Shown: in pieces, positions 42,165-49,725 of the stretch
Numbering within the stretch: position 1 is the stretch's first letter
Layout: the number at the start of each line of letters is the position of its first letter
DNA from: Nocardioides marmoribigeumensis
Lineage (GTDB): Bacteria > Actinomycetota > Actinomycetes > Propionibacteriales > Nocardioidaceae
Length of the DNA: 64,000 nt
Direction of reading: 5' to 3'
Assembly: GCF_031458325.1 (NCBI RefSeq)
Contig: NZ_JAVDYG010000001.1
Location: 3,038,001-3,102,000 of the forward strand
Notes under the pieces: generated by a model
The model's input: the letters and a program-made list of their open reading frames with translations, nothing else
What the model was told of the DNA's origin: nothing
Database searches by the model: none
Translations under genes and position numbers: made by a program

Positions 42165-43652
42165 GTGCGGCTCACCACGGCCCAGATCGACCGGGCCTGC
42201 GGCGCCGTCCTCGGCTCGGCTGTCGGAGACGCACTCGGGGCGGGCTACGAGTTCGGGTCGGCCACTGTCGGTCCTGACGGTCCGCAGATGATCGGCGGGG
42301 GACTCGGCAACTTCGAAGCGGGGGAGTGGACCGACGACACCACCATGGCGTGGTGCATCCTCGATGTCGCCGCCACCGGTGCCGACCTGCGCAGCGAGGA
42401 CGCGCTCACCCAGGTCGGCAGACGCTTCCGCGGCTGGTACGACACGCACCCGCCCGACATCGGCAACCAGACCCGGACGATCCTCGGCCAGGTCGGCCCC
42501 GAGCCGACGGGCGCGACGCTGACCGCGGCGGCCCACGATCTCCACGCTCGGACCGGCCACACGGCCGGCAACGGCTCGCTGATGCGGACCGCCCCGGTGG
42601 CCCTGCGCTACCTCGAGGACCCGGTCGGGTTGACGGAGGCGGCACGCAGGATCGGAGCGCTGACGCACTACGACCAGCGCGCCCAGGAGGCATGCGTGTT
42701 GTGGTCGCTGGCGATCCGGCACGCGATCCTCCACGGCGAGCTCGACGTCCGCGTCGGGTTCAAGCACCTGGACGAGGACGCCGTGGCGTTCTGGGAGGAG
42801 CACCTTCGCGCTGCTGAGACGCGCGAGCCCAGCACCTTCGTGCCCAACGGGTGGGTCGTCACAGCCCTGCAAGCGGCCTGGTCCGCCATCGCACAGAGCT
42901 CGACCACCGGGGGAGCCAAGGACTGCGCGCACCTGGTCGACGCGCTCGACACCGCCATCCGGATCGGCGACGACACTGACACGGTCGCGGCGATCGCAGG
43001 CGGGCTGCTCGGCGCCCGCTGGGGCGCCTCGGCCGTGCCCGCGCGGTGGCGCCGGGTGCTCCACGGCTACCCCGGGATCACCGGTGATCGCCTGGTCGAG
43101 CTGGCTCACCTGGCCGCCACCGGTCGTCCTGGGAAGCACGGGTGGCCGGGTGTCGCACGGGTCGACTACTCGCCGTACGTCTGGAGCCCAACCCTCGTGC
43201 GTCACCCGTACGACGACGGCGTGTGGCTGGGTGACGCTCTCGCGCTGGACGACCTGTCGCCAGACGTGACCGCGGTGGTGAGCCTCTGCCTCCTCGGCAG
43301 CGAGCAGGTCCCGCCGGACATCGAGCACATCGGGTTCCGGCTGATCGACGAGGCTGACCCGGCCTCGAACCCCAACCTCGACTTCGTGCTTCGCGACACC
43401 GCCGAAACCGTCGCAGCGCTGAGGGCGGAGGGTCACGTCGTGCTGCTGCACTGTGTCGCAGCCCAGAGCCGTACGCCGACGGTCGCGATCGCCTACGCGG
43501 TGCATCAGGGCGCGTCGCTCGAGAAGGCCGCGCATGCGGTGCTCCAGGCGCTTCCGAGGTCTCGCCCCAATCTCGGGTTCCGGGCAGCGCTCGGCCGGAT
43601 GGAGTCGTATGTTCGGAGCTCAGACGAGCGCAGACACTCGGGGGACGCGTGA
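42165..43652 (+). CDS. ADP-ribosylglycohydrolase fused to dual-specificity-type phosphatase
   Basis: A 495-aa protein from GTG 42165. The N-terminal 300 residues are a DraG/ARH-like ADP-ribosylglycohydrolase: GDALGAGYE (21-29), the metal-binding WTDDT (55-59) and a second metal motif GDDTDTVAAIAGGLLGARWG. Residues about 320-480 form a cysteine-phosphatase domain with the P-loop HCVAAQSRT (Cys 430). The enzyme could remove ADP-ribose from protein or nucleic acid and also dephosphorylate a substrate such as a phosphorylated ribose or protein. It is coupled to the YbjN-like gene (2-bp gap) and to the NERD helicase (GTGA overlap). Confidence 0.92.
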   Translation: MRLTTAQIDRACGAVLGSAVGDALGAGYEFGSATVGPDGPQMIGGGLGNFEAGEWTDDTTMAWCILDVAATGADLRSEDALTQVGRRFRGWYDTHPPDIGNQTRTILGQVGPEPTGATLTAAAHDLHARTGHTAGNGSLMRTAPVALRYLEDPVGLTEAARRIGALTHYDQRAQEACVLWSLAIRHAILHGELDVRVGFKHLDEDAVAFWEEHLRAAETREPSTFVPNGWVVTALQAAWSAIAQSSTTGGAKDCAHLVDALDTAIRIGDDTDTVAAIAGGLLGARWGASAVPARWRRVLHGYPGITGDRLVELAHLAATGRPGKHGWPGVARVDYSPYVWSPTLVRHPYDDGVWLGDALALDDLSPDVTAVVSLCLLGSEQVPPDIEHIGFRLIDEADPASNPNLDFVLRDTAETVAALRAEGHVVLLHCVAAQSRTPTVAIAYAVHQGASLEKAAHAVLQALPRSRPNLGFRAALGRMESYVRSSDERRHSGDA

Positions 43653-45295
43653 CGATCGACCTGGCCTTCGGACCGAAGCTGCTGGACGACACTCCGGCCT
43701 TCGCCAACGGGGCCGAGCGGGTGGTGTGGCAGGCCCTGCGCGACCAGCTGGGGCCCGACGACGTGCTCGGCGCCGGAGTGCGGTTCACCCACCAGGGTCA
43801 CGACCGCGAGGTCGACCTGCTCGTCGGGATCGCCGGGGCCGGCGTCACGACCGTCGAGGTCAAGGGCGGGTCCGTCTGGCTCGAGGGCGGCGACTGGTGC
43901 ATGCGCCGCGGCGGGGAGGTCGTCACGGTCGACCCGGTCGGGCAGGCCCGCAACGGCAAGTACGCGCTGCGCGACTACGTCAACGCCGATCCCCGCTGGC
44001 AGCGGCGCCGGATGCGGATGGCCCACGCCGTCGCGCTGCCGCACACTGACGTGCCGGCGGACTTCGCCACGCCGGACTGCCCGCGCGACTCGGTGTTCGG
44101 ACGGGGAGACCTCGACGGCCTGGTCGACGGGTTGCGGTGCCTGCTCGACCAGCAGACCGGTCACCCACCCACCAGCGCCGCCGACCTCGCCGTCCTCGCC
44201 GACGTCCTCGGTGGCCGCTTCCTGCCGCAAGCCACCCTGCTCGCCGAGGCCTACGAGCGCGAGGACGACGCCCAGCACCTGACCGAGCAGCAGGCGATGA
44301 TCCTGGACGCGATCCGTCACCTCAACCGTGTGGAGGTCCGCGGGGGAGCGGGCAGCGGCAAGACGTGGCTCGCGATCGAGCAGGCGCGACGGCTGGCGGC
44401 GCAGGGGCAGCGAGTGGCGCTGGTCTGCTACTCACGCGGGCTGGCGTCGTACTTCCACCGTCGCGTGGCGACCTTCAGGAGCCACCGCCACCGCCCGGCG
44501 TACGTCGGGCTCTTCCACGGGCTCGGGGAGCACTGGGGCGCCCGGCTGCCCGAGTCCACCGACGACCGCGAGGGCTGGGAGGTCCGGCTCCCGGCCGAGA
44601 TGACCCGCCTCGCGGAGGACCTGCCGGAGAACCACCGCTTCGACGCCGTCGTGGTTGACGAGGCGCAGGACTTCTCCGACACCTGGTGGCCGGCCCTCCT
44701 CAGCGCTCTCAGGACCGAGGAGTCGGGGATCTACGTCTTCTCCGACGAGAGCCAGCGGGTGTTCGCCCGGTTCGGCGGACCGCAGGTCTCCCTGCTCCCG
44801 CTCATGCTCGACGCCAACCTCCGCAACACCAAGCAGATCGGCCAGACCTTCACCGACCTGGCGCCCTTCCGCATGCGCCTGCGTGGTGGCGACGGGCCGG
44901 ACGTGCGCTTCCTGCCGTGCTCGGCGGACGAGGCCCTCGACCTCGCCGACGAGGCCGTCGACGACCTGCTCGACGACTGGCGCCCGGAGGACGTCGCGCT
45001 GCTCACCACCGGCAGCCGTCACCCCGAGCAGAAGGCGAGACAGGAGCGCGGACAGGACCACTACTGGGAGTCGTTCTGGGACGAGGACCAGGTCTTCTAC
45101 GGCCACGTCCTCGGGTTCAAGGGGCTCGAGCGGCGCGTGGTCGTCCTGGCGGTCAACGACACCCACCTCGAGCGGGCCCGCGAGCGCCTGTACGTCGGGC
45201 TGTCGCGCGCCCGCGACCAGCTGGTCGTGTGCGGCGATCCCGACTACATCCGGGAGGTCGGCGGGGAGTCGCTGTGGCGGACGCTGCAGGCCTGA
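43649..45295 (+). CDS. NERD-domain nuclease fused to UvrD-like helicase
   Basis: A 548-aa protein from GTG 43649, overlapping the phosphatase stop. Residues 20-120 are a NERD (nuclease-related) domain with the PD-(D/E)XK-like set Asp 56 and EVK (70-72). The helicase part has GGAGSGKT, VVDEAQDFSDTWW, and a C-terminal half with FYGHVLGFKGLERRVVVLAV and LYVGLSRARDQLVVCG, characteristic of superfamily 1A. It likely processes DNA, and NERD helicases recur in defence islands. It closes the operon that contains the ADP-ribosylglycohydrolase-phosphatase. Confidence 0.92.
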   Translation: MTIDLAFGPKLLDDTPAFANGAERVVWQALRDQLGPDDVLGAGVRFTHQGHDREVDLLVGIAGAGVTTVEVKGGSVWLEGGDWCMRRGGEVVTVDPVGQARNGKYALRDYVNADPRWQRRRMRMAHAVALPHTDVPADFATPDCPRDSVFGRGDLDGLVDGLRCLLDQQTGHPPTSAADLAVLADVLGGRFLPQATLLAEAYEREDDAQHLTEQQAMILDAIRHLNRVEVRGGAGSGKTWLAIEQARRLAAQGQRVALVCYSRGLASYFHRRVATFRSHRHRPAYVGLFHGLGEHWGARLPESTDDREGWEVRLPAEMTRLAEDLPENHRFDAVVVDEAQDFSDTWWPALLSALRTEESGIYVFSDESQRVFARFGGPQVSLLPLMLDANLRNTKQIGQTFTDLAPFRMRLRGGDGPDVRFLPCSADEALDLADEAVDDLLDDWRPEDVALLTTGSRHPEQKARQERGQDHYWESFWDEDQVFYGHVLGFKGLERRVVVLAVNDTHLERARERLYVGLSRARDQLVVCGDPDYIREVGGESLWRTLQA

Positions 45296-45323
45296 GGAGC
45301 AGGCGTCCCCAGGGACTCCACGC

Positions 45324-45434
45324 TCAAGCCGGCGTCACCGGCTCCCCGCAGTCGTGACAGAGCACCTGGTCGGTCGTCTCGCCGTCCGGCGTCGTGCCGG
45401 TCTGGCCGCAGAAGTCGCAGACCCAGTCAGCCAT
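45324..45434 (-). CDS. 36-aa zinc-ribbon protein
   Basis: A very short minus-strand gene. It encodes MADWVCDFCGQTGTT, a short acidic linker, LCHDCGEPVTPA and a TGA stop at 45324-45326. Two CxxC knuckles separated by 15-20 residues form a mini zinc ribbon. GAGGT lies about 8 bases ahead of the ATG at 45434, and the gene begins 10 bp after the stop of the ScoMcrA-head gene, so the two are surely co-transcribed. Its ribbon resembles the C-terminal CPTC...CDSC knuckles of its neighbour. The function is unknown; a protein-interaction or antitoxin-like role is possible. Confidence 0.65.
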   Translation of the reverse strand: MADWVCDFCGQTGTTPDGETTDQVLCHDCGEPVTPA

Positions 45435-45444
45435 CGGGCCGACC

Positions 45445-46296
45445 TCAGTCGCAGCTGTCGCAGATCCCCGTCGCGGGGAGCGCCATCTGGCACGTCGGGC
45501 AGAGGGTGGCGGCCTTCTCGGCGTGGTACTTCTTGCGCGCCCGGGCGCGGGAGGCGGTGAGCTTGTCGGTGAGCGCGCGGTGGCCGCCGTTGCTGGGCAG
45601 GCCTGCCGCGTCGCACTGCTGGTAGCACTTCAGCCGCTCGTCGGCCGCGTGGACGTCGGGGTCGGCGGGACGTTGGCCGGTGACGGTGAGGACCGTCTCG
45701 GCGTAGTCCGTGCCGACGCTGCCGTCGGTGTTGATGCACAGCGCCGACAGCAGCGGCTCGTCGCGCTCCGCGCAGTCGCGTGCGACACGGGCGAGGACGG
45801 AGCCCATCCAGTGGTGGGCGGGCTTGGAGGTCCGGATGCCGCTGCGTCGCTGGACGGCGGTCGCGAGGTCCTTGGTCGAGATGACCGCGTGGTAGGTCTT
45901 CGCCGTCTCGAGCAGCTCCTCGCGGGCCGCCAGCGCCCAGGCGGCGTGCGAGTCCTCCGTGCCGACGTCCGTGGACTCCTGCCACGAGCCGGTCGCGGAC
46001 TCCCCGCGGCGCAGGTCCTCGACAGTCATGACCTCGAAGCCGAGATCGACCAGGATCTTGGCCGCCGCGTCCTTGCTGCCCGAGAGGTCGGACGAGGTCG
46101 CGGGACGGCCCTCGGCGTGCTTGAGCGCCACGCCCAGCACCGCCTTGGAGTCGTAGGTCCGGCCCTCGTGGACCACGACGTAGTCGCGTGACGGGCCGAA
46201 CCCGTAGCGGTTCAGGAACGAGGTCGCGCCGCGTGCGTCGTACTCCTGCATCGCCAGGTGGACATGGTCAGCCGTGACGGCATCGAAGAGGGGCAC
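45445..46296 (-). CDS. ScoMcrA-head-like domain protein with C-terminal zinc ribbon
   Basis: A 283-aa protein from GTG 46296. The first 95 residues match the N-terminal head domain known from the type IV endonuclease ScoMcrA (LFDAVTADHVHLAMQEYDAR, FLNRYGFGPSRDYVVVHEGR, YDSKAVLGVALKHAEG). The middle is helical without SRA or HNH motifs (AHHWMGSVLARVARDCAERD). The C-terminus is a zinc ribbon (CPTCQMALPATGICDSC). Unlike ScoMcrA it therefore has no visible nuclease or sulfur-binding domain, so it is a different member of the family, possibly a specificity or regulatory protein. It is followed at 10 bp by a 36-aa zinc-ribbon gene. Confidence 0.83.
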   Translation of the reverse strand: MPLFDAVTADHVHLAMQEYDARGATSFLNRYGFGPSRDYVVVHEGRTYDSKAVLGVALKHAEGRPATSSDLSGSKDAAAKILVDLGFEVMTVEDLRRGESATGSWQESTDVGTEDSHAAWALAAREELLETAKTYHAVISTKDLATAVQRRSGIRTSKPAHHWMGSVLARVARDCAERDEPLLSALCINTDGSVGTDYAETVLTVTGQRPADPDVHAADERLKCYQQCDAAGLPSNGGHRALTDKLTASRARARKKYHAEKAATLCPTCQMALPATGICDSCD

Positions 46297-46360
46297 CCTC
46301 CGAGCCTATGCCCGACCTGCCCTCTTCCCCTCATCGAGGCGTTGCGAGGTGACGCAGCGC

Positions 46361-47713
46361 TCAGTCAAGTCTCACGCGCTCACCCATCTGGGGTACGACG
46401 GCCGGCCAGCCCAGCTCGTCCTCGATCCGCCGCGCGAAGGCCACCGAGGCCGTGCGCTCGCCGTGCACGACGAAGGCCGTGCGGGGTGGCGAGGGCATCC
46501 GTCGCAACCAGGACATCAGCTCGTCGGCGTCCGCGTGCGCGGAGAACTCGTCGTCCACGACGACCTCGGCCCGCACGGGCACGTAGCGGCCGTGGATCTT
46601 GACGTGCCGCGCCCCCTCGGCCAGGTCGCGGCCGCGCGTGCCGACCGCCTGGTAGCCGGTCAGCACCACGCAGTTGCGCGGGTCCGGCAGCTGGTGGGCG
46701 AGGTGGTGGACGACGCGACCGCCCGAGGCCATGCCGGAGGCCGACACCACGATGCAGGGGTACGACGGCGCGTTGAGCTCCTCGGACTCCAGCGGCGAGG
46801 CGGCGGTCCGGAGGTCGGGCAGCCCGAACGTCCGCGGCAGCCCCTGGTCCTGCAGCGCCCGCTCGTAGACCCGCAGCGCCGCCAGCGCCATCGGGCTGTC
46901 CACGAACACCGGCGTCCGCGGCACCGCGCCGGTGCGCATCAGCTCGCCGAGCTCGAGCAGCACCAGCTCGGTCCGGTCGACCGCGAAGGCGGGGATGAGC
47001 ACCGTCCCACCCCGCTTGATCGTGCGGCGGATCGCGTCGGCCAGCGTGGACGACCGCGGCGGGTGCCGGCGGTCGCCGTACGTCGACTCGACGACGACGA
47101 GGTCCGCCGCCGGCGGGTCCTCGCGCACCGGGACCAGCGGGTGCCGGGGCCGCCCGAGGTCGCCGCTGAACAGCACCGCCGACCCGCCGACCTCCAGCGT
47201 CGCGGTGGCCGACCCGAGGATGTGCCCGGCCGACCGCAGGGTGACCGTGACGCCGTCGGCCGCCTCGGTCTCCGCGTGGAAGGCGACCGGCACGAACAGC
47301 CGGCGGGTCCGCTGCACGTCGTCGGCGTCGTACAACGGCAGCGCGGGGGAGTGCTTGGAGAACCCGGCCTGGTTGGCGTAGCGCGCGTCCTCCTCCTGCA
47401 GGTGCGCGCTGTCCTCCAGCACGATCACGGCGAGCTCCGCGGTCTCGGGCGTGCAGAGGATCGGGCCGTCGAACCCGTCGCGCACCAGCCGCGGCAGGAA
47501 CCCGCAGTGGTCGAGGTGCGCGTGGGTCAGCACGACCGACCGCAGCGTCGCCGGGTCGATCGGGAACGCCTCCCAGTTGCGCTCCCGCAGGCTCTTCACC
47601 CCCTGGTAGAGCCCCGCGTCGACCAGCACCCGCTCGCCGCCGTGCTCCACCAGGAAGCGGCTCCCGGTCACCGTCCCGGTCGCGCCGAGGAAGGTCAGCA
47701 TCGGCGAGCTCAC
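46361..47713 (-). CDS. MBL-fold beta-CASP RNA-metabolising hydrolase
   Basis: A 450-aa protein from GTG 47713. It has the metallo-beta-lactamase motif HAHLDHCG (about residues 63-70), further metal ligands in GHILGSA and FSGDLGR, and the beta-CASP region (VLIPAFAVDRTELVLLELGE; SASGMASGGRVVHHL; DDEFSAHADADELMSWL). This family contains the archaeal/bacterial RNase J- and CPSF-like enzymes acting on RNA, so a ribonuclease role is likely. It ends 65 bp from the ScoMcrA-head gene on the same strand and belongs to the ordinary chromosomal side by composition. Confidence 0.92.
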   Translation of the reverse strand: MSSPMLTFLGATGTVTGSRFLVEHGGERVLVDAGLYQGVKSLRERNWEAFPIDPATLRSVVLTHAHLDHCGFLPRLVRDGFDGPILCTPETAELAVIVLEDSAHLQEEDARYANQAGFSKHSPALPLYDADDVQRTRRLFVPVAFHAETEAADGVTVTLRSAGHILGSATATLEVGGSAVLFSGDLGRPRHPLVPVREDPPAADLVVVESTYGDRRHPPRSSTLADAIRRTIKRGGTVLIPAFAVDRTELVLLELGELMRTGAVPRTPVFVDSPMALAALRVYERALQDQGLPRTFGLPDLRTAASPLESEELNAPSYPCIVVSASGMASGGRVVHHLAHQLPDPRNCVVLTGYQAVGTRGRDLAEGARHVKIHGRYVPVRAEVVVDDEFSAHADADELMSWLRRMPSPPRTAFVVHGERTASVAFARRIEDELGWPAVVPQMGERVRLD

Positions 47714-47875
47714 GCCTCCACAGTGCTGGCCCGACGACCGCCCTTCACGAGCCGACCGGACGTCGTACGCCGCCGAAGGTCACCACTTCTCCCGCCGACC
47801 CGCCCTGTCCTGCCCCGGCGCCCGCGCGCAGGGTGGAGGCGGGGGACCAGCGAAGCGGAACGGACGGAGGACGTC

Positions 47876-48142
47876 ATGCATGCCCACCAGTGGAAGGTCA
47901 GCCTCAACCTCAGCGAGAGCGGTCCCCACACGGTCGCGGAGGCGGTGCTCCACACCGACGCCGGCACCGAGCTGCGCCACGAGGGCCGCGCGCGCCGCCA
48001 CCCCACCGACCGCGACGTCCCCGAGATCGGTGACGAGCTCGCGGTGAGCCGCGCCCTCATGGGGCTGGCGCAGGACCTGTTCGAGGCGACCGTCGCCGAC
48101 GTCGAGCAGAACACCGGCGCCGAGGCCGCGATCTCGCTCTGA
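47876..48142 (+). CDS. DUF1876 domain protein (dsRNA-binding-like)
   Basis: An 88-aa protein from ATG 47876, preceded by GGACGGAGG. MHAHQWKVSLNLSESGPHTV, ELRHEGRARRHPTDRD and VSRALMGLAQDLFEATVADV match DUF1876, a small actinobacterial family predicted to adopt a double-stranded-RNA-binding-like fold. The protein has no extra domains. The function is undetermined; members are often stress-induced. It is followed by the zinc-ribbon membrane protein pair on the same strand after 35 bp. Confidence 0.88.
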   Translation: MHAHQWKVSLNLSESGPHTVAEAVLHTDAGTELRHEGRARRHPTDRDVPEIGDELAVSRALMGLAQDLFEATVADVEQNTGAEAAISL

Positions 48143-48177
48143 GGGCCCACGCCCCGCCGGGTTAGGCTGCGGCGATC

Positions 48178-48951
48178 GTGACCGCGGACAGGACCACGGG
48201 GGTGGGGGTGGCGACCAGGTGCGCTGAGTGCGGGACGTCCTCGACCGGCTTCCCCACCTGCCCGATGTGCGGCCTCGAGCTGCCCGCGGACCCCGCGCCC
48301 GACCGTCCGGTGCGTTCCCGCTCGATGAGCTCCCTGCCGAGGCCGCCACGGCGTCGCCGCCGCCTGGCCCTGGCCCTCGTGCCGGTCCTGCTCGTCGCGG
48401 GCGTGGCCCTCGTGCTCCAGCCCTGGGACGGCGACCCCGCCCCGACGAGCGCGCCCGCCCGCACCACCACCGCCACGCCCACCACCCGGGCCCCGGCGCC
48501 CAGCCCGACCCCCCGCGCCCGACCCCGGCGCTGCTGGAACGGCGCGACGGTCACCGGCACCGCCCGCTGCCCCCTCCCCACCGGCGCCCAGGCGATCGCG
48601 GTCTCCTCCTCGACCTTCGCCTCCGCCCGCCGCGCCGGTCGCTGCCGGCCTGCGAGCAGCACGCCCGGGGTGACGAGCTTCCTCTGCTCGGTCGGTGGGG
48701 CCCAGCTGCGGTTCGCCTGGTTCGCCTCCCCCCGCCGCCTCGCCACCCACGTCGCGCGGACCTACCCGTCCTGCCGGCGGGTCAGCTACGTCCTGGTCTG
48801 CCGCGGCCCCGGCCGCCAGGCGCTGAGGTACGCCGACCCGCGCCTCGGCCTGCAGGTCTCGGCCCCGACCTCGGCCCGCGCCACGCTGCTCCGGGTGCCG
48901 ATCAACCCGAGTCGACGAATCCTCCACGGCTCGCTGCTGCTGCACCGATAA
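48178..48951 (+). CDS. zinc-ribbon single-pass membrane protein, paralogue 1
   Basis: A 257-aa protein from GTG 48178. It has an N-terminal zinc ribbon (CAECG...CPMCG, about residues 15-32), a positively charged run, one transmembrane helix (about 62-80), a Thr/Pro-rich linker and an extracytoplasmic domain with six cysteines (CWNGATVTGTARCPLP; GRCRPAS; RFAWFASPRRLATHV). The outside domain is shared with the next gene at clearly recognisable level, including CWxG, TARCP, AGxCRP, FAWF, Y-x-x-C and QALRYxD. The topology suggests that a cytosolic ribbon senses or interacts while the external domain binds a ligand. No family is recognised. Confidence 0.82.
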   Translation: MTADRTTGVGVATRCAECGTSSTGFPTCPMCGLELPADPAPDRPVRSRSMSSLPRPPRRRRRLALALVPVLLVAGVALVLQPWDGDPAPTSAPARTTTATPTTRAPAPSPTPRARPRRCWNGATVTGTARCPLPTGAQAIAVSSSTFASARRAGRCRPASSTPGVTSFLCSVGGAQLRFAWFASPRRLATHVARTYPSCRRVSYVLVCRGPGRQALRYADPRLGLQVSAPTSARATLLRVPINPSRRILHGSLLLHR

Positions 48952-49035
48952 TCGACCCGGGGGTGGGAGGGTCACCCCCAGGGTTGGCTCGCGTGTCTTC
49001 TGGGCACACTGGCCGCGGGAGAGGGTGGGAGGCCC

Positions 49036-49725
49036 ATGCACCGGTGTGAGCGCTGTGGGACGAGGGGGACCGGAGGCTCGGTCTGCCCCCGCTGCGGCGC
49101 GCCACTGGTCGCCCGGCGCCGCCGTACGACCCTCCTGGTGGGCCTCGTGCTCGCCCTCGCCGGCGGCCTGGCCGCCGTCCTGCTCAGCTCTCCCGGCGCG
49201 ACCGAGGCCGAGGACGTGCGCGGCAAGACCTCCGCCTCGGGCGGCCCGGACCTCGTCGCCACTCCGAGCCGGACCCCGTCGGCCACGCCCGCCCCGCCGC
49301 CGCTGCGCACCTGCTGGGACGGCTCCACGATCCGGTCCACCGCACGGTGCCCGGTCCCGCGGGGCCACGAGGGCCTCGAGGTCGTCTCGCCGACCTTCGC
49401 CGAGGCCCACCGCGCCGGCCACTGCCGTCCCTCGCCCGACGACCACACCGCGGGCGGCTACCTCTGCCTCGTCGACGGCGCCGAGCTCCACTTCGCCTGG
49501 TTCTCCGACATCGAGAAGCTCGACGCGCACTTCGCGGGCATCTACCCGACCTGCCGCCACCGCGGCACCGTCGCGATCTGCCACGGACCGGAGCGCGAGG
49601 CCCTGAGGTACGTCGACCAGCGGTTCCTCTTCGAGGTCACGTCGCTGCGCTCCCAGCGCGACGTGCTGCTCGGCGTCCGCCTGAGGCCCGCCGACGAGCT
49701 GCTCGAGGGCGACGAGGTCAGCTGA
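49036..49725 (+). CDS. zinc-ribbon single-pass membrane protein, paralogue 2
   Basis: A 229-aa protein from ATG 49036, with GGGTGGGAGG ahead. It has the same layout as its neighbour: zinc ribbon (CERCGTRGTGGSVCPRCG), one transmembrane helix (about 30-52), a Pro/Thr linker and the cysteine-containing external domain (CWDGSTIRSTARCPVP, AGHCRPS, FAWFSDIEKLDAHFAGIYPTC). The pair is clearly a tandem duplication. Its last 8 bp overlap the end of the convergent PI-PLC-like gene. The function is unknown. Confidence 0.82.
   Translation: MHRCERCGTRGTGGSVCPRCGAPLVARRRRTTLLVGLVLALAGGLAAVLLSSPGATEAEDVRGKTSASGGPDLVATPSRTPSATPAPPPLRTCWDGSTIRSTARCPVPRGHEGLEVVSPTFAEAHRAGHCRPSPDDHTAGGYLCLVDGAELHFAWFSDIEKLDAHFAGIYPTCRHRGTVAICHGPEREALRYVDQRFLFEVTSLRSQRDVLLGVRLRPADELLEGDEVS

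Noticed and set aside
42165-43652. Reading the ADP-ribosylglycohydrolase and phosphatase as two genes
   Set aside because: One uninterrupted frame covers both, with no start or ribosome site at the domain border.
46274-47875. Long plus-strand frame before DUF1876
   Set aside because: Antisense of the beta-CASP hydrolase; only its last 88 codons (from ATG 47876) are real.
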